64,000 nt of DNA from Symsagittifera roscoffensis (Eukaryota; Xenacoelomorpha; Acoela; Convolutidae): NCBI RefSeq assembly GCF_963678635.1, contig NC_087065.1, positions 38,095,888 through 38,159,887 of the forward strand, in the 5' to 3' direction. The position numbers were made by a program, and so were the translations under genes. Below are positions 24,201 through 34,233 of this stretch, piece by piece (position 1 is the first letter of the stretch; the number at the start of each line of letters is the position of its first letter). A model generated the notes under the pieces. The model did no database searches, was not told the origin of the DNA, and saw nothing but the letters and a program-made list of their open reading frames with translations.

Positions 24201-27200
24201 ACTCTGGTACCCCGACTGCTCTTTAATGGTCTCTAATAGTTTTTGTTGAAAATTATTTTCATTACTTTGGCGAATACCCAATAACTTTGTTTAAAGAATG
24301 GTCAAAATTGAAAATGGTAAATTAAGGTTCAGCTCAAAATGAATTCAAATATCCTTGCGTCTCCGGCACACATGGTCTGGAGGAAACGAATGCGAATACA
24401 CCTGGGAGCGCACAGTCCTGGTTTGAATCTGTCATGACCTGTTTTTTTTCCAAACTGGACTTAGTCCACTTAAAAAAATTGTCGGCTTTTTATTGTCTGC
24501 TTATGTTTTGTCGGCTTAATTGGCATCTTTCAGTAATAATTTTATTTAATTTTTTCCACAGTTTTGTTGCTCTCAGTGTTCTGCTATACCTATGCTGTTT
24601 GCAGTCTTTTATTCTTGACTTTTTTTTGTTTTTGTTTTTTTTTTCGCTTAAAATTTTGTTCTGTCCAAAGAATTTCGGCCTATTTTTTATTGACTGAGTG
24701 ACTTAGTTTCAAGCTTTTTCGACGGAAACGTGTTTTTTATGCTCACCTCTGAATCACAAAAAATGCTGAAAATCTTATGAAAAGTTTTAGTTCAAGTTTT
24801 TCATAACGACAATTTTTGTTCGGTTTTTTTGTTTTTATTTTTGCTTTTTTCGTCTTGACAGGTTTTGGTCTGTATTATATCATTTTATTATCAGCATATA
24901 ATGTATTCGAGGATCAAAAAAATTTTCTGCATGTGCGTGTCATATAATTTGAGGGCGAGGAGGACTGAATAAGTTCTTATTAGTCTTAACTTTTTTGAAT
25001 TTTTTTTCGGTTCTTTCTTTAATTTCCTTTTTTGAGCTTAATAGGTTCTGGCCTACTTTTTACCTGCTTAGCGGTCTCTTTTTGTTTCATTTGACGAGCA
25101 AACAAGTTTTCCTGAGTGTTTGTGTTTTTTGAGGATGGAGGGATTTACCAACTTTTCAAAGGTCTTAGGTCTTGTTGATTTTTTTATAGGCTTTAAAGTT
25201 CTCTGACACGGTATTTTTGGTATTCTTTACTGCTGGGTACCTTATCTTCCGATGCTTATTTCACATTATATTGTCTTGGCATGTTTGTGTTTCAGAGCTA
25301 GCTTTATCTTTTACTGTTCTTGCTTACATCTGCTGATTGTAATTTTACTAACCTTGATTTCGTATTAAATTGTTTTTCTTTTCGTTTTTAAGTTTCATTC
25401 TGCCCATGTGGTTCTGGCCAGGTTTTAAATAACTTAGTGACTCAATTTTGAGTCGTTTCAACAAAAAAAAATTATTTTTTTTGCGCTCACCTCTTGATTG
25501 CGAAAATGCTGAAAATTTCAAAATATTGATAGAGATTATGGCTCAAGTTTTTCATGACAACATTTTTTTTTGCTTTTTTTTCCTATTTTTGACTTGATAG
25601 GTTTCGTTCTATATTATATTGTCAAATTGACCTTAAATCGCGTTTTTTGACAAGTTAAAAAATCCGTATCCGTGGGTGTGTTCCATATGTTTCGAGTGAG
25701 ATGGGACTTAATATTTTCTTTTTAGTCTCATATTTTTAAATCTTTTGGTCGGCTCTCTCTTTGTTTTTTTGGGCTTTATAATTTATGACCTGTATTATTT
25801 TGGCTTAGTGGACTCATATTGATTTATTTGACGAGCGAATAAAGTTTTCTGAGTGTTTGGTGTTTTGTGGGTGAGGGGACTTATCAAATTTTTATAAGTC
25901 TCAAGTTTTATTGATTTTTCTTGGCTTAAAGGGTTTCTGACAAAGTATTTCAGCTTTGTTTACCGCTTGGAAGTTCTCAAAATTCCTCATTTTTCTTCAT
26001 ATGTCCAATTCACACTAACTCTTTCCGAAAGTGTCCATTTTCAGGATGAAATTTTTTGATAATTTTTCAATAACTTCTGTAACTTTTTCCTAAAATGTCT
26101 ACTTATTGAGAGGAAATTTGACGATGTTTTTTTCAAGTTTCCTTTTCTGTCCACCTCATGGATATGGTTCTGGTGTATAACAAGTATGCCGAAGCTAGTC
26201 ATCCAAGGAGCGGTTTGTGAGTGAAAACTGGAAGGACGTGCCAAAATCCAGTGTAGAACTGTCTGAAGCTAATGTGTCAGTAAACCAGATTTGGATGAGT
26301 TTGTTCACTGTTTCATGATTTGGGCAAATTTGGCAAAAACCGCCAGACAAAAAATTCGTTAATAAAACAGAGTTATCGGAAAGCTAGCCATATCTTTCAA
26401 GAGGAAATACGTACATTATACTTGCATTTAAAAAAATTTTTCGACCCTGTGGTCAACCCGAGATAGTTTTTTCATTTGATTTTCATAATTGTTTTTTCCA
26501 AGATGGATGAATTTCTCAAAAAAAGTCATAATAAAAAAGTTTCGTTTTATTTCAATAATTTTAATTTCTTCAAGTTATTACTGTTCCATAGAACTTAAAA
26601 GGCAGTAAAATTATTCAGGGCTTTGCGCTGATACGATGTTGGGGTTTAGATATTGCCAATTTAGCCAATTTGGGTCAACTAACGCGCGATAAATTTCGCG
26701 CTGTTAACGCGTATGCGGTGATTTAATCCGGCTCAGATATCGTTTCAAATTGTTTGAAGGAAGCTTATTTGTCATAATTGATTTGTTACTAGGAGCAAAA
26801 TTTATCTCTTTGTACTTTATATGGCGTGTTGGGGGATGATTTTCACAAAAAATCTCGGCTCTTTTCCAGTCCCCCCTTTCAAAACACCGAGTTTTATATT
26901 TGTTTTACGTATTATTACGGCTAAATGCGTGATTTTACGCTGTAAAGTATGAAGAACAAATCTGTTCAGAATTGTCGATTTGTTTACCACGCCAAATTTC
27001 ATTGCATTATGACAACGTTAAATAGGCTTTTCAAAATTGAATTGGAAAGGGGGGGGGGGAACTGGAAAAGAGCCAAAATTTCAAATTAAAACAAAAATTT
27101 ATTTTATTTTATTGGATTTAATTTTTTCATATTTTTACTGCTCCGTAGACCTTAAAAGGCAGTCGGAATATTCAGGGCTTCCCCCTGATACGACTAGTTT

Positions 27201-28702
27201 TATTTTATGTTTTTCATCAGTTCAATCGGTCATATCGGCATTTCTAAGAGATAAACCAAAACGAAAAAAAATTGTTCATTTCTTCAGAACGAAAAAAAAA
27301 CCTTTCAACAGTTTTGAGAAAAACAATTGGGAGCTGTTTAAATTTTTTCAATTTAAAAAGTTTCGTTAGACTATTTTAAGGTCTCGTTTTTTCCAAGCGA
27401 TTTCATGCATCTAAGAGAAAGCTCGGCGAGGATCGAGTTTGGCTTTCTACTCCTAAGTTATAAACCTTTTTAGTCCAGAAGTGCTGAGTCAAATTTGATT
27501 GATTTGATTTTTTTAGTTGAAAAAAGTCGCGGTAAAACATAATTAGGTTCTAAAATTAATTCGTGGAATTGTCATAAGTTTTTTGAATTCGATTTGAATA
27601 ATTCTTTTTCCTAGTTTGCACAATAATTTGAAATTGGACAACAATTTTTTTGAGAGGTAATGAAAATGGAGAGGTACTTCCAATTGAGTGTGCTTGTTAC
27701 CACTTAAAAACAAGTTCTACAAATTACCGTCAGATGAGTTTTGAGGCATATATTGCTGCGAAGCAATTTTTTGCGGGTTCATATAGATTTGAAATGCTTC
27801 CAAAAATTGCCCCATTTCCTCAAAAAGTTTTTGAAGTGTCGGTGGAGGGAGAGACTGGATGAACAAAACTTGAAACTGTCATCATTTTTGGGTCGATCAA
27901 ATTGATGTTCTGAAGTCCCTCTAAACACCAAAAAGACCAAAAATGCTGGTGATTAAACTGTTTTCTTTGATAAAGAAATCTGTGATCGGATTGTAATGTA
28001 GTAGTATGGCACAGCAATCGTCTGTTATTATTGGTATTCGAATTTTTGTTTAAAATTGTGATTTCATACACTATCACAAAGGTTGAAATCATCAATTAAG
28101 TTTTCTTTTCAAATGTTTAGGTGAGACACGCTTCAGAAGTGGAGAGAAGATACACCCATCGAATCAAGAACGACGACCAACTGCCCCACCCAGTCAAAGT
28201 AGACATGGCTACTCAGGTGGAAATGATTTCTACTAAACTACATAGATCATTTCTCACTATTTCATTTATTAGCATTTTTGATGGCGCGGGGGGGGGGGGG
28301 GGGGGAGGGGCTGCTTTGGGAGTTTATTTTCAATCTGACTGGAGAATGTTTTTCAAGAAAAAGTAAGCTACCTTAACCGCAAAATGTGCAGAACACTCGA
28401 TAGGCATTTAAAAAAATAAACAACTTGTTCTCGTTTTGAAGAGGAATTTATTTAATTATAACTGCTTCCAATTATCTTTTATTTTGTTTTCCTATTTTCT
28501 GACCTTTTTGCTCAAATGTGACGAAGCTTTCTAGTTAAATCAACCTTTTTTTCGAAAATCGAATATCATTTTTAATTGCCTTCAGGTAAAGAAGATGCGA
28601 GAAGAACACAAATCGAGACGGGAGGAACTTTCTGAGTGGTATAAGAAACTGACATCCAAACTGTTCTCAACCATTCCGGATCATCTGCCTGACGAACTTT
28701 AA
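21255..28702 (+). CDS. LRPAP1: LDL receptor-related protein-associated protein (RAP), four exons
   Basis: An ER chaperone that binds newly made LDL-receptor-family proteins and stops premature ligand binding. Exons 21255-22099, 22419-22587, 28121-28216 and 28586-28702 join in frame at GT-AG sites (phases 2, 0, 0) to give 408 residues; human RAP has 357. A hydrophobic segment at about 16-36 is the signal peptide. Three helical RAP repeats follow: about 89-165 (SPRLENIWKAAKDRY), 174-280 (EDPTLKEYWSRVK) and 290-408 (EPLVNKLWIEAQKSN, resembling EPRVIDLWDLAQSAN of vertebrate domain 3). The C-terminus is HLPDEL, with the last four residues PDEL in place of the usual HNEL-type ER-retrieval signal. 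Methionine 7 is an alternative start closer to the signal peptide. Intron 2 is 5.5 kb and repeat-filled. AATAAA follows at 29028. The last two exons recur at 37591-38159. Confidence 0.92.
22588..23731. other. 5' part of LRPAP1 intron 2
   Basis: Intronic DNA. From about 22990 to 23600 it resembles the 3' half of R2 (CGCAAGTAGTGAGAATTTCAGCTTCGCCTC near 23500, against the stem-loop block of R2). No exon is seen. Confidence 0.4.
23732..23945. mobile_element. MITE copy 3 (inverted relative to copies 1 and 2)
   Basis: 214 bp with ends GGCTCTTTTCCAGTCCCC and GGAAACTGGAAAAGAGCC. The interior is the reverse complement of copies 1 and 2, clearly diverged (for example GCGTGGTGAACAAATTGACA and CATTTAGCCGTAATAACAC). 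It is the oldest-looking copy and its C/G tracts are short. Flanks AATTTTTT and GTTTTTTT are compatible with an eroded 8-bp target duplication. It lies in LRPAP1 intron 2. Confidence 0.75.
23946..26565. repeat. LRPAP1 intron 2, R2-derived repeats
   Basis: Several diverged, partly tandem R2-like stretches. A tRNA-like head lies at 24371-24445 (TGGTTTGAATCTG at 24419). Repeated blocks of T-tract, CTTAATAGGTT or CTTGACAGGTT, then GACGAGC..A.AAGTTTTC.TGAGTGTTTG.GTTTT occur near 25030-25140 and 25750-25880. No exon is seen. The short frames at 24434 and 26041 are not supported. Confidence 0.4.
26566..27197 (+). repeat. R1 repeat copies interrupted by a MITE
   Basis: 26566-26636 is an R1 end (stem-loop CAGGGCTTTGCGCTG then ATACGA). 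From about 26641 a second R1 copy starts internally (AACTAACGCGCGATAAATTT, TATATGGCGTGTTGGGG), is split by the MITE at 26857-27074, and resumes at 27075. It ends with stem CAGGG...CCCTG (27173-27187), six bases and CTAG (27194-27197) before T, as expected for a Helitron 3' terminus. Confidence 0.6.
26857..27074. mobile_element. MITE copy 2, nested in R1, with 8-bp target duplication
   Basis: 218 bp with ends GGCTCTTTTCCAGTCCCC and GGGAACTGGAAAAGAGCC. The left flank is AAAATCTC and the right flank AAAATTTC. The duplicated right end at 35731 still reads AAAATCTC, so the target duplication was originally exact and 8 bp long. That length fits the hAT, P or Merlin superfamilies; the TIR alone does not decide. 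The uninterrupted R1 copy at 18620 shows the empty site. Confidence 0.85.
28288..28310 (+). repeat. poly-G tract in LRPAP1 intron 3
   Basis: An 18-base G run, one A, then GGGG. The duplicated copy has a tract of only about 10 G near 37758, which accounts for most of the length difference between the two copies here. The run lies 72 bases after exon 3. Confidence 0.9.
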
Positions 28703-29224
28703 CTCAAAACTGACAATTTTTGGCTCCGAACTACTGTAAACTCCCTCTACTTCTCTTCTCTTTTTCTAAAAATTCGTGTACTATCTGTAAAATTTTCAGA
28801 GTGGGGAATGATTTCCATATAAAGAGCTCACTCCTCATTTTCAATTGTAATCTTCTAAAGATAAAGTAACAGTTACGCAAGCTATGCTATCCTCTCATTA
28901 AGACTTTAACATAATCTTTTTTACGCGACTTGTAAATCAACTTGACAAAAAATCCAACAAATGTTATGTGAAAACTTTGGTGCTTGTTTTTTTCTTGACG
29001 AAGATACGTGTAACTATTAACATCATCAATAAATTTGTAAAACGATTTTTCTGAAATCCTTTATACCTCGCGCGAGGTCAAAATTAACACAAGTTAGACC
29101 AAGAAGGTCGGACAAATTTTTGAATGATTAGGTCCAGCACAATCGAGCACATTTTACTTGGTCAAATAAGATACTTCTAGCAATGAATCTTTCAGCACTT
29201 ATCTTAAATTGGTTTCTCAACCGT
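28703..29224 (+). promoter_or_regulatory. LRPAP1 3' untranslated region and polyadenylation signal
   Basis: Follows the TAA of exon 4. AATAAA at 29028-29033 is the best polyadenylation signal, about 330 bases after the stop; GATAAA near 28860 is a weaker alternative. The second copy has AATAAA at 38486-38491. Confidence 0.55.
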
Positions 29225-29510
29225 ACAGAACTAAAAGAAAAATACAGATATACCTAGGGTTAATCCATTTGTTGTGAGACTGCATATCTGCCCTGAACTG
29301 CATTATACATAATCAGACCTGAAAAATTCAAAAATCAATGTTACAGAAATAAAAGAAAAACACAGATATACTCAGTGTTGATAAAAATTTTTTTGAGATT
29401 GCATATTTGTCCTGAAATGCAACATACCTGTTCAGACCTGGATAATACAAATTTTTATGATACAGATACCAAAGAAAAATACAGATATTCCCAGTGTTAA
29501 TCTAATCGTC
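29225..29510. repeat. 118-bp minisatellite, about 2.4 copies
   Basis: The phrase ACAGA...AAAGAAAAA.ACAGATAT starts at 29226, 29343 and 29462. The first two are each followed by a GAGA.TGCATAT.TG.CCTGAA.TGCA block and CAGACCTG. Repeats are diverged from each other. Copied at about 38683-38968. Confidence 0.8.
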
Positions 29511-30373
29511 TTAACTACATTAACTTCTTCATACCTTTTATATTTAACTACCCTGAATTAGCTATGAGTTTTTGTTTTGGAATTTTTGCATTGTTTTTCA
29601 AGTTTTGTTACGTGTCTTGTTGTTTGGTAAAAACAGAATTTTTAACTAAAAACAGTCCAAAAAGAAATTTGAAATTTGAAACGATTAAAGATATCAAGCT
29701 TGTTGATGGCATGAGAAATTTGACGTCAAAATTGAGTTTTGAATTGATAAGGTATAGCTAGTTCATTGCCGCAATGCATCATTTTATAGCTCATAGTTGT
29801 CAATTCGTAAAATTTTATAGCTCATTAATATCAATTCATCTTTAAGGACTTGTTTTTAAAGCGCTCGCAATCGCGGATATCAAAACGTCTTGATAAAATC
29901 TTGACGAATGTTTGCGTTTTTATTTTGTGTTTTCAAGATTCTTGGAGTTTCCTTAAATATATTAACCAATTTTCAAGACTTTTGACACGATCTCTCCAAT
30001 TTCTTTACGAATTTTCTTCGTGATTTTCCAGAGAATCTTCAAGATTTGACAAAGATGGCAACGATTGTTAGGCTCAGATGTAGATTGAGAAACTGAAGGC
30101 CATCAATTCAATCATCCGAATCATTTGAATCGAATCAATTGTTGAAAAATGTTCGTAGTGTCACCTCATACCTCCTGTATAATTTTTCAGAAATCTAAAT
30201 GAAGAATTTGTTAATTGATTCTCTCATGCATGCGCAACATATTTTATCTTCTTAATCAATTTTGCCTTTTTTCCGTTCATTTTGAACGTAATCTAAATAG
30301 ATTTACCAATTTGAAAAGAAATTATAAGATAGACAGAGAAAGCAGGAGAACAGAATTGACGAGCCGTAGCTTA
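29511..30373. other. spacer within the 8.65-kb unit
   Basis: AT-rich DNA. The 65-codon frame 29564-29761 is kept in the second copy only because the copies are almost identical. No gene is recognised. Confidence 0.35.
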
Positions 30374-30754
30374 CAAAAACTTGAAAATCAGATCTGAGCT
30401 TTGTAAAATCTTGCCTATTTCACATCTTGTGTACACATGATCTATGTTTTGTTTGGACATGGTCATTCTGAAACAGGACTGAGGCAGGTATGGGTTTTCT
30501 CAGAAATGCAGACTTGCTCAAGGCCAGGCTTAGACCTGGAACAAACATGGGTCAGATATGAGAAGATATGACCCATGTAATTTCTAGATCTGAATGTGGG
30601 TGGCCTTGAGCAGGTTTGTATTTGTTACAAAATCCATACCTGCCTCAGTCCTGATTGAGACATGTCCATGTTCAAATGAAACATGGACTATGGCTGCACA
30701 AGATCTGAAATAGGCAAGGTTTCAAGAAGCTCAGATCTGATTTTCAAGCTTTTG
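30374..30754. mobile_element. 381-bp foldback MITE with TTA target duplication, copy 1
   Basis: Its two halves are reverse complements over about 190 bases each. The ends are CAAAAACTTGAAAATCAGAT and ATCTGATTTTCAAGCTTTTG. The centre is the hairpin around CATGGGTCAGATATGAGAAG and its complement near 30565. TTA lies directly outside each end (30371-30373, 30755-30757), which fits the 3-bp target duplication of PIF/Harbinger elements. No transposase is present. Confidence 0.82.
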
Positions 30755-30757
30755 TTA

Positions 30758-32592
30758 GGTACGAGCATCTGCCCAGATAATGTATAACATCAATTGCAGT
30801 AAAACGCAAATTCGGCGTCGCGTTTAGTTTCTACCAGAAACTATCAGAGTCCAAAAGAAAAATTTCTTTAACACCTGAGACTGAACAAATTTTTTCTTTT
30901 CTTTTTTTCTCATACTTTTGCTTTGATTTGTGTATGTTAAAAACATTTGTCGCAAGAGGGTTTTTGAATAAAAAAACCAACTTGATTGTTATTACAACTG
31001 CCCACAAGATAGTTAATTGGGCAAAAAATGAATTATTTTCTAATAGCTTCTTTATCCATTAAATATACGATTACTGCTGTTGAGAGAATAAAGATAACCG
31101 GTTGCTGGGCAAGTAGCACAGACTGTTCCGACCAAGACAAATGGCACAGACTGTTCCGACCAAACTCATGTAAAACACATTTCTTTCTTCGAATAAGCGT
31201 CGTTTTCAGTGTGTGTGTTACGAGAGTATTACAAACGCAACGCAAGTCAGTGAAAAAGACACAATCTGCCTTATTTATTTTTAAAAAGTTAAGGAAAAGC
31301 AAAAAAAAATTATGTAAAATATTCTCTAACACAATTTTTTTGGCCTAAAAATTTCAAAAAAATTTCGAAAAATTTTGCCAAAGAAGCGCTAAATGAAGCC
31401 TTCTAGACCAAGTTTCTGTTATTAAATTGATTTCATACATAATAGCCGCGCTTAGCAAAGGTAATTGTTGGGTTGTTGGCACCTATTTGCATAAGGATTC
31501 AAAATTATTTCTCACATTCTACCCACACACACATTTTTTTTGTGTAGAACCTTCAGAAAAATTCCATGGTTTGGCAACAATTTTTTGAATTGACTCGGGA
31601 TTTTGTAAGCTCAGGCTGTGACAGAAATACGGGCAGTTTTTAAGTTTTGAAGTCTAAACAGTTATGCAGCAAGTGCAGGTGTGGGTAAGGACAATTTTGA
31701 GTTAGATTTGATCACAAAAATTTTAGACCTTAAAATGGTGTTCCTAATTAAAACTGAAAACAGTGATTATAAAACAAGACAGGTGGAACTAATTCACAAA
31801 ACGCGATATTTTGCAGTGAAAAGTTTTAGGGAATACTAAAACTGGCAAGGGTTGTGGCAAACGAAACATAAATATTTTTCTTTATAGTTGATGTAAAAAA
31901 GTTTGCCAACAAAAATTTTAAAGGCTAAACAAGCGAAGATGATCGCAACTGCAGCAAAAAGATCTATCACAAGTGTACAATCACTACGTGCAATAATGTG
32001 TTCTCCAATGTTTCTGAAATGAGTAATGGCTCTTGTGTATCATAAGCAATAAAAATTAAAATAGACCCAAACCCTGATAAATTTTAGCGTCTGATGGACA
32101 GTTTACAAAATTGCTCTCCAGAAACGTAACCAGTAAAGGCCTATTTATTGGGGAAGAATTGAGATATAGTTAGGTAGCCCAAATACTACAGCTTTAGCTA
32201 ATTGAATAATAATAAGAAAACGGGAAGTCTTCCTGGGACATATTGGGATATTTTAAAATGACAAGTTCAATCAAATAAGTTACCGCGGTGTTCATTGTCA
32301 AAAGTGGAGATTAAAATCAAAACCTTGATTCAAATATTGGTCAAAATCGAGATAAAACTACTTCATTACTATGTATTTGCTGGAGAAATTTCAATCACAC
32401 TGTCAACAATCGATTTACTTGTGAAGTTTTGGAGTTGGTTGTGGTTTTTTATCTACAGCTTTGGAATGGAACGTAAATTTAGCTACGGACGGAATGGAAA
32501 CGTAAAACACATCTTCAACAGTTAAACCCTTGGGGCAAGTGAGACATCCGAGAAGAATCGCCAAAATTAAGTATGTACAGGAAAACTAAAGT
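30758..32592. other. spacer within the 8.65-kb unit
   Basis: Contains a 28-bp direct repeat (GCACAGACTGTTCCGACCAA at 31116-31135 and 31144-31163). Overlapping open frames on both strands at 31028-31348 and a 76-codon plus frame at 32295-32525 show no recognisable protein. No gene is called. Confidence 0.35.
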
Positions 32593-33629
32593 ATGGTGAG
32601 AGAAACAGAGGTGCTGTGCACGGGAAGTACTGATGAAACCATGATCGAAGTACGAGAACACCAAATTGTAGGACAACTCAAACAAAAACAAAATGGATTG
32701 AGTGCAATTATCAAATACAATTACAATGGCTTTCGTGGAAAAATATTTTTCTTCAAAAAAATGCAGATAAAGTTATAATTAATCAACATGCCACCGAAAA
32801 GAGCATCAAGTTGTCGAAGTTGCCTCAAGTTGGAAAATATATTCTACGGAAACTCTTCGAGACAAGGACTGCGGCTCGACCGAAAGCATTTTCAATTTTT
32901 GGAGGTTAAATACCAAATTTCGAACTGTCGCTCCACCCGAGCAACTGAAGCCATCAAATGTGGTGAGCAGACTACCACTATCAAGGAATGAATGGAATAA
33001 CCTAAATGAGGAGATTCAGTAGGCTCAAATAATTTTGAATCACATCGAGACGCTTGGGTGGTACAATTTACTGACGGTAAGTGTTCAATTTGCTGACGGC
33101 CTGCGAAAATCCAGTTTTGAAGCGTCTGCTCTACAGAAAGAAACTCTATAAACTGGAGGAAACTGTAAGCGACTCTGTTTTTCAGCTAAAAACTCTCCAG
33201 ATCGAGAAGAGCTCTCTTGTGAAATTGCATAGGATAACGATCTCCGGTAATGAGAAGGACCTAAAAAAGTAAAGAAGAGACTAAGTGCAGAGACGTTTGC
33301 CAAAGAGTTTTTGTACAAAAGGATTCAACTGGATCGTGGACAAAGCCTGTGTTTGGTTCCTCTCAGTCTGTATGATATGTTTCTACTTCCTGAGCTGACA
33401 AGAGTGGAGACGGTGACGAGGTATCTAAGAGGACTCTCCCTGCTCTGTCATCTGAGAAAGGAAAAAAGAAGCAGTGATTCAAAGTTCTCGTCAAGCAAGA
33501 AAAATCCTGGAGGATGCCAACTCCATGAAGATATACGATGAATATAGCCTAGATATTGCTGAGGAAATTCCTCATCAACAGAATAATAGACTGTTCAACT
33601 TTTCCGTGTTTTTCCTCAGTGTGTGCTAA
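32593..33629 (+). pseudogene. decayed protein-coding region of unknown family, copy 1
   Basis: Six successive plus-strand segments look coding (balanced composition, long runs without stops) but lie in different frames: 32593-32778, 32781-32909, 32912-33147 with an in-frame TAG at 33020, 33081-33272, about 33255-33470 and 33468-33629. The segments abut or overlap by a few codons, as expected from small indels in a once continuous reading frame of roughly 330 codons. The last shift lies in an A-rich run near 33462-33468. No domain is recognised, and I cannot say whether it was a host gene or a mobile element. The second copy (42050-43086) has the same stops and shifts, so decay preceded duplication. 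Introns between segments are an alternative for some joins. Confidence 0.45.
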
Positions 33630-33935
33630 AAATAAAACTGTTATTCTGCAACACATTTATCTTTTTGATAAGATACAGCCATACTAAGTGGCCAAGTTGT
33701 GAATGGAACAACAATTTTGCAGATGGTTAATAATGTAGACAAGCAGAGGTTTATTTTATGAAAAATGTCAATGATACAATTTAACCTAGTTAAACTAACT
33801 TGTATCATATATTTTTTATTTAAATGAGCTGACAACAACACGGAAAATGAATGATCTGAAAGCAAACGCATTGTTAGAGGGGAAAAATCGGTATTTGAGG
33901 TCAGGATTAAAAAACAGCCCGGGTTGACCAAAATG
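33630..33935. other. spacer without recognisable feature
   Basis: AT-rich DNA between the decayed coding region and the 111-bp foldback. No supported gene; the minus-strand frame 33641-33940 has no recognisable motif. Confidence 0.35.
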
Positions 33936-34046
33936 TGCAACCATACGTCGCACCATGCGTGGTTTCATGCAAGCCAAGAAAAATTGCCGACGTATTTTTA
34001 TGTTCAAATAACACATTTTCCATGCATGGCGCGACGTATGGTTGCA
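33936..34046. repeat. 111-bp foldback element, copy 1
   Basis: TGCAACCATACGTCGC at 33936-33951 is the exact complement of GCGACGTATGGTTGCA at 34031-34046. Pairing continues inward (ACCATGCGTGG against CCATGCATGG). This is a short MITE or a hairpin-forming sequence. Copied at about 43393-43503. Confidence 0.75.
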
Positions 34047-34233
34047 TATTTTTTTTATTATGGGGGGCTTCAAATTGGACAATATTGATACTTTTACCAG
34101 GGCTGTTGATAACTTATATGTCACCATGGATAGCTTAGACATATAGCTTAGAAACGCGCTCATCAAAAAGATGCGAAAATTAAGATACCCAGTACGAGGA
34201 TATTTAGAGTTAAATCAACCATAATCCGTTGGT

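Noticed and set aside
31028-31348. Overlapping sense and antisense frames of about 100 codons
   Set aside because: Both strands are open because of composition; neither product is recognisable and splice sites are lacking.
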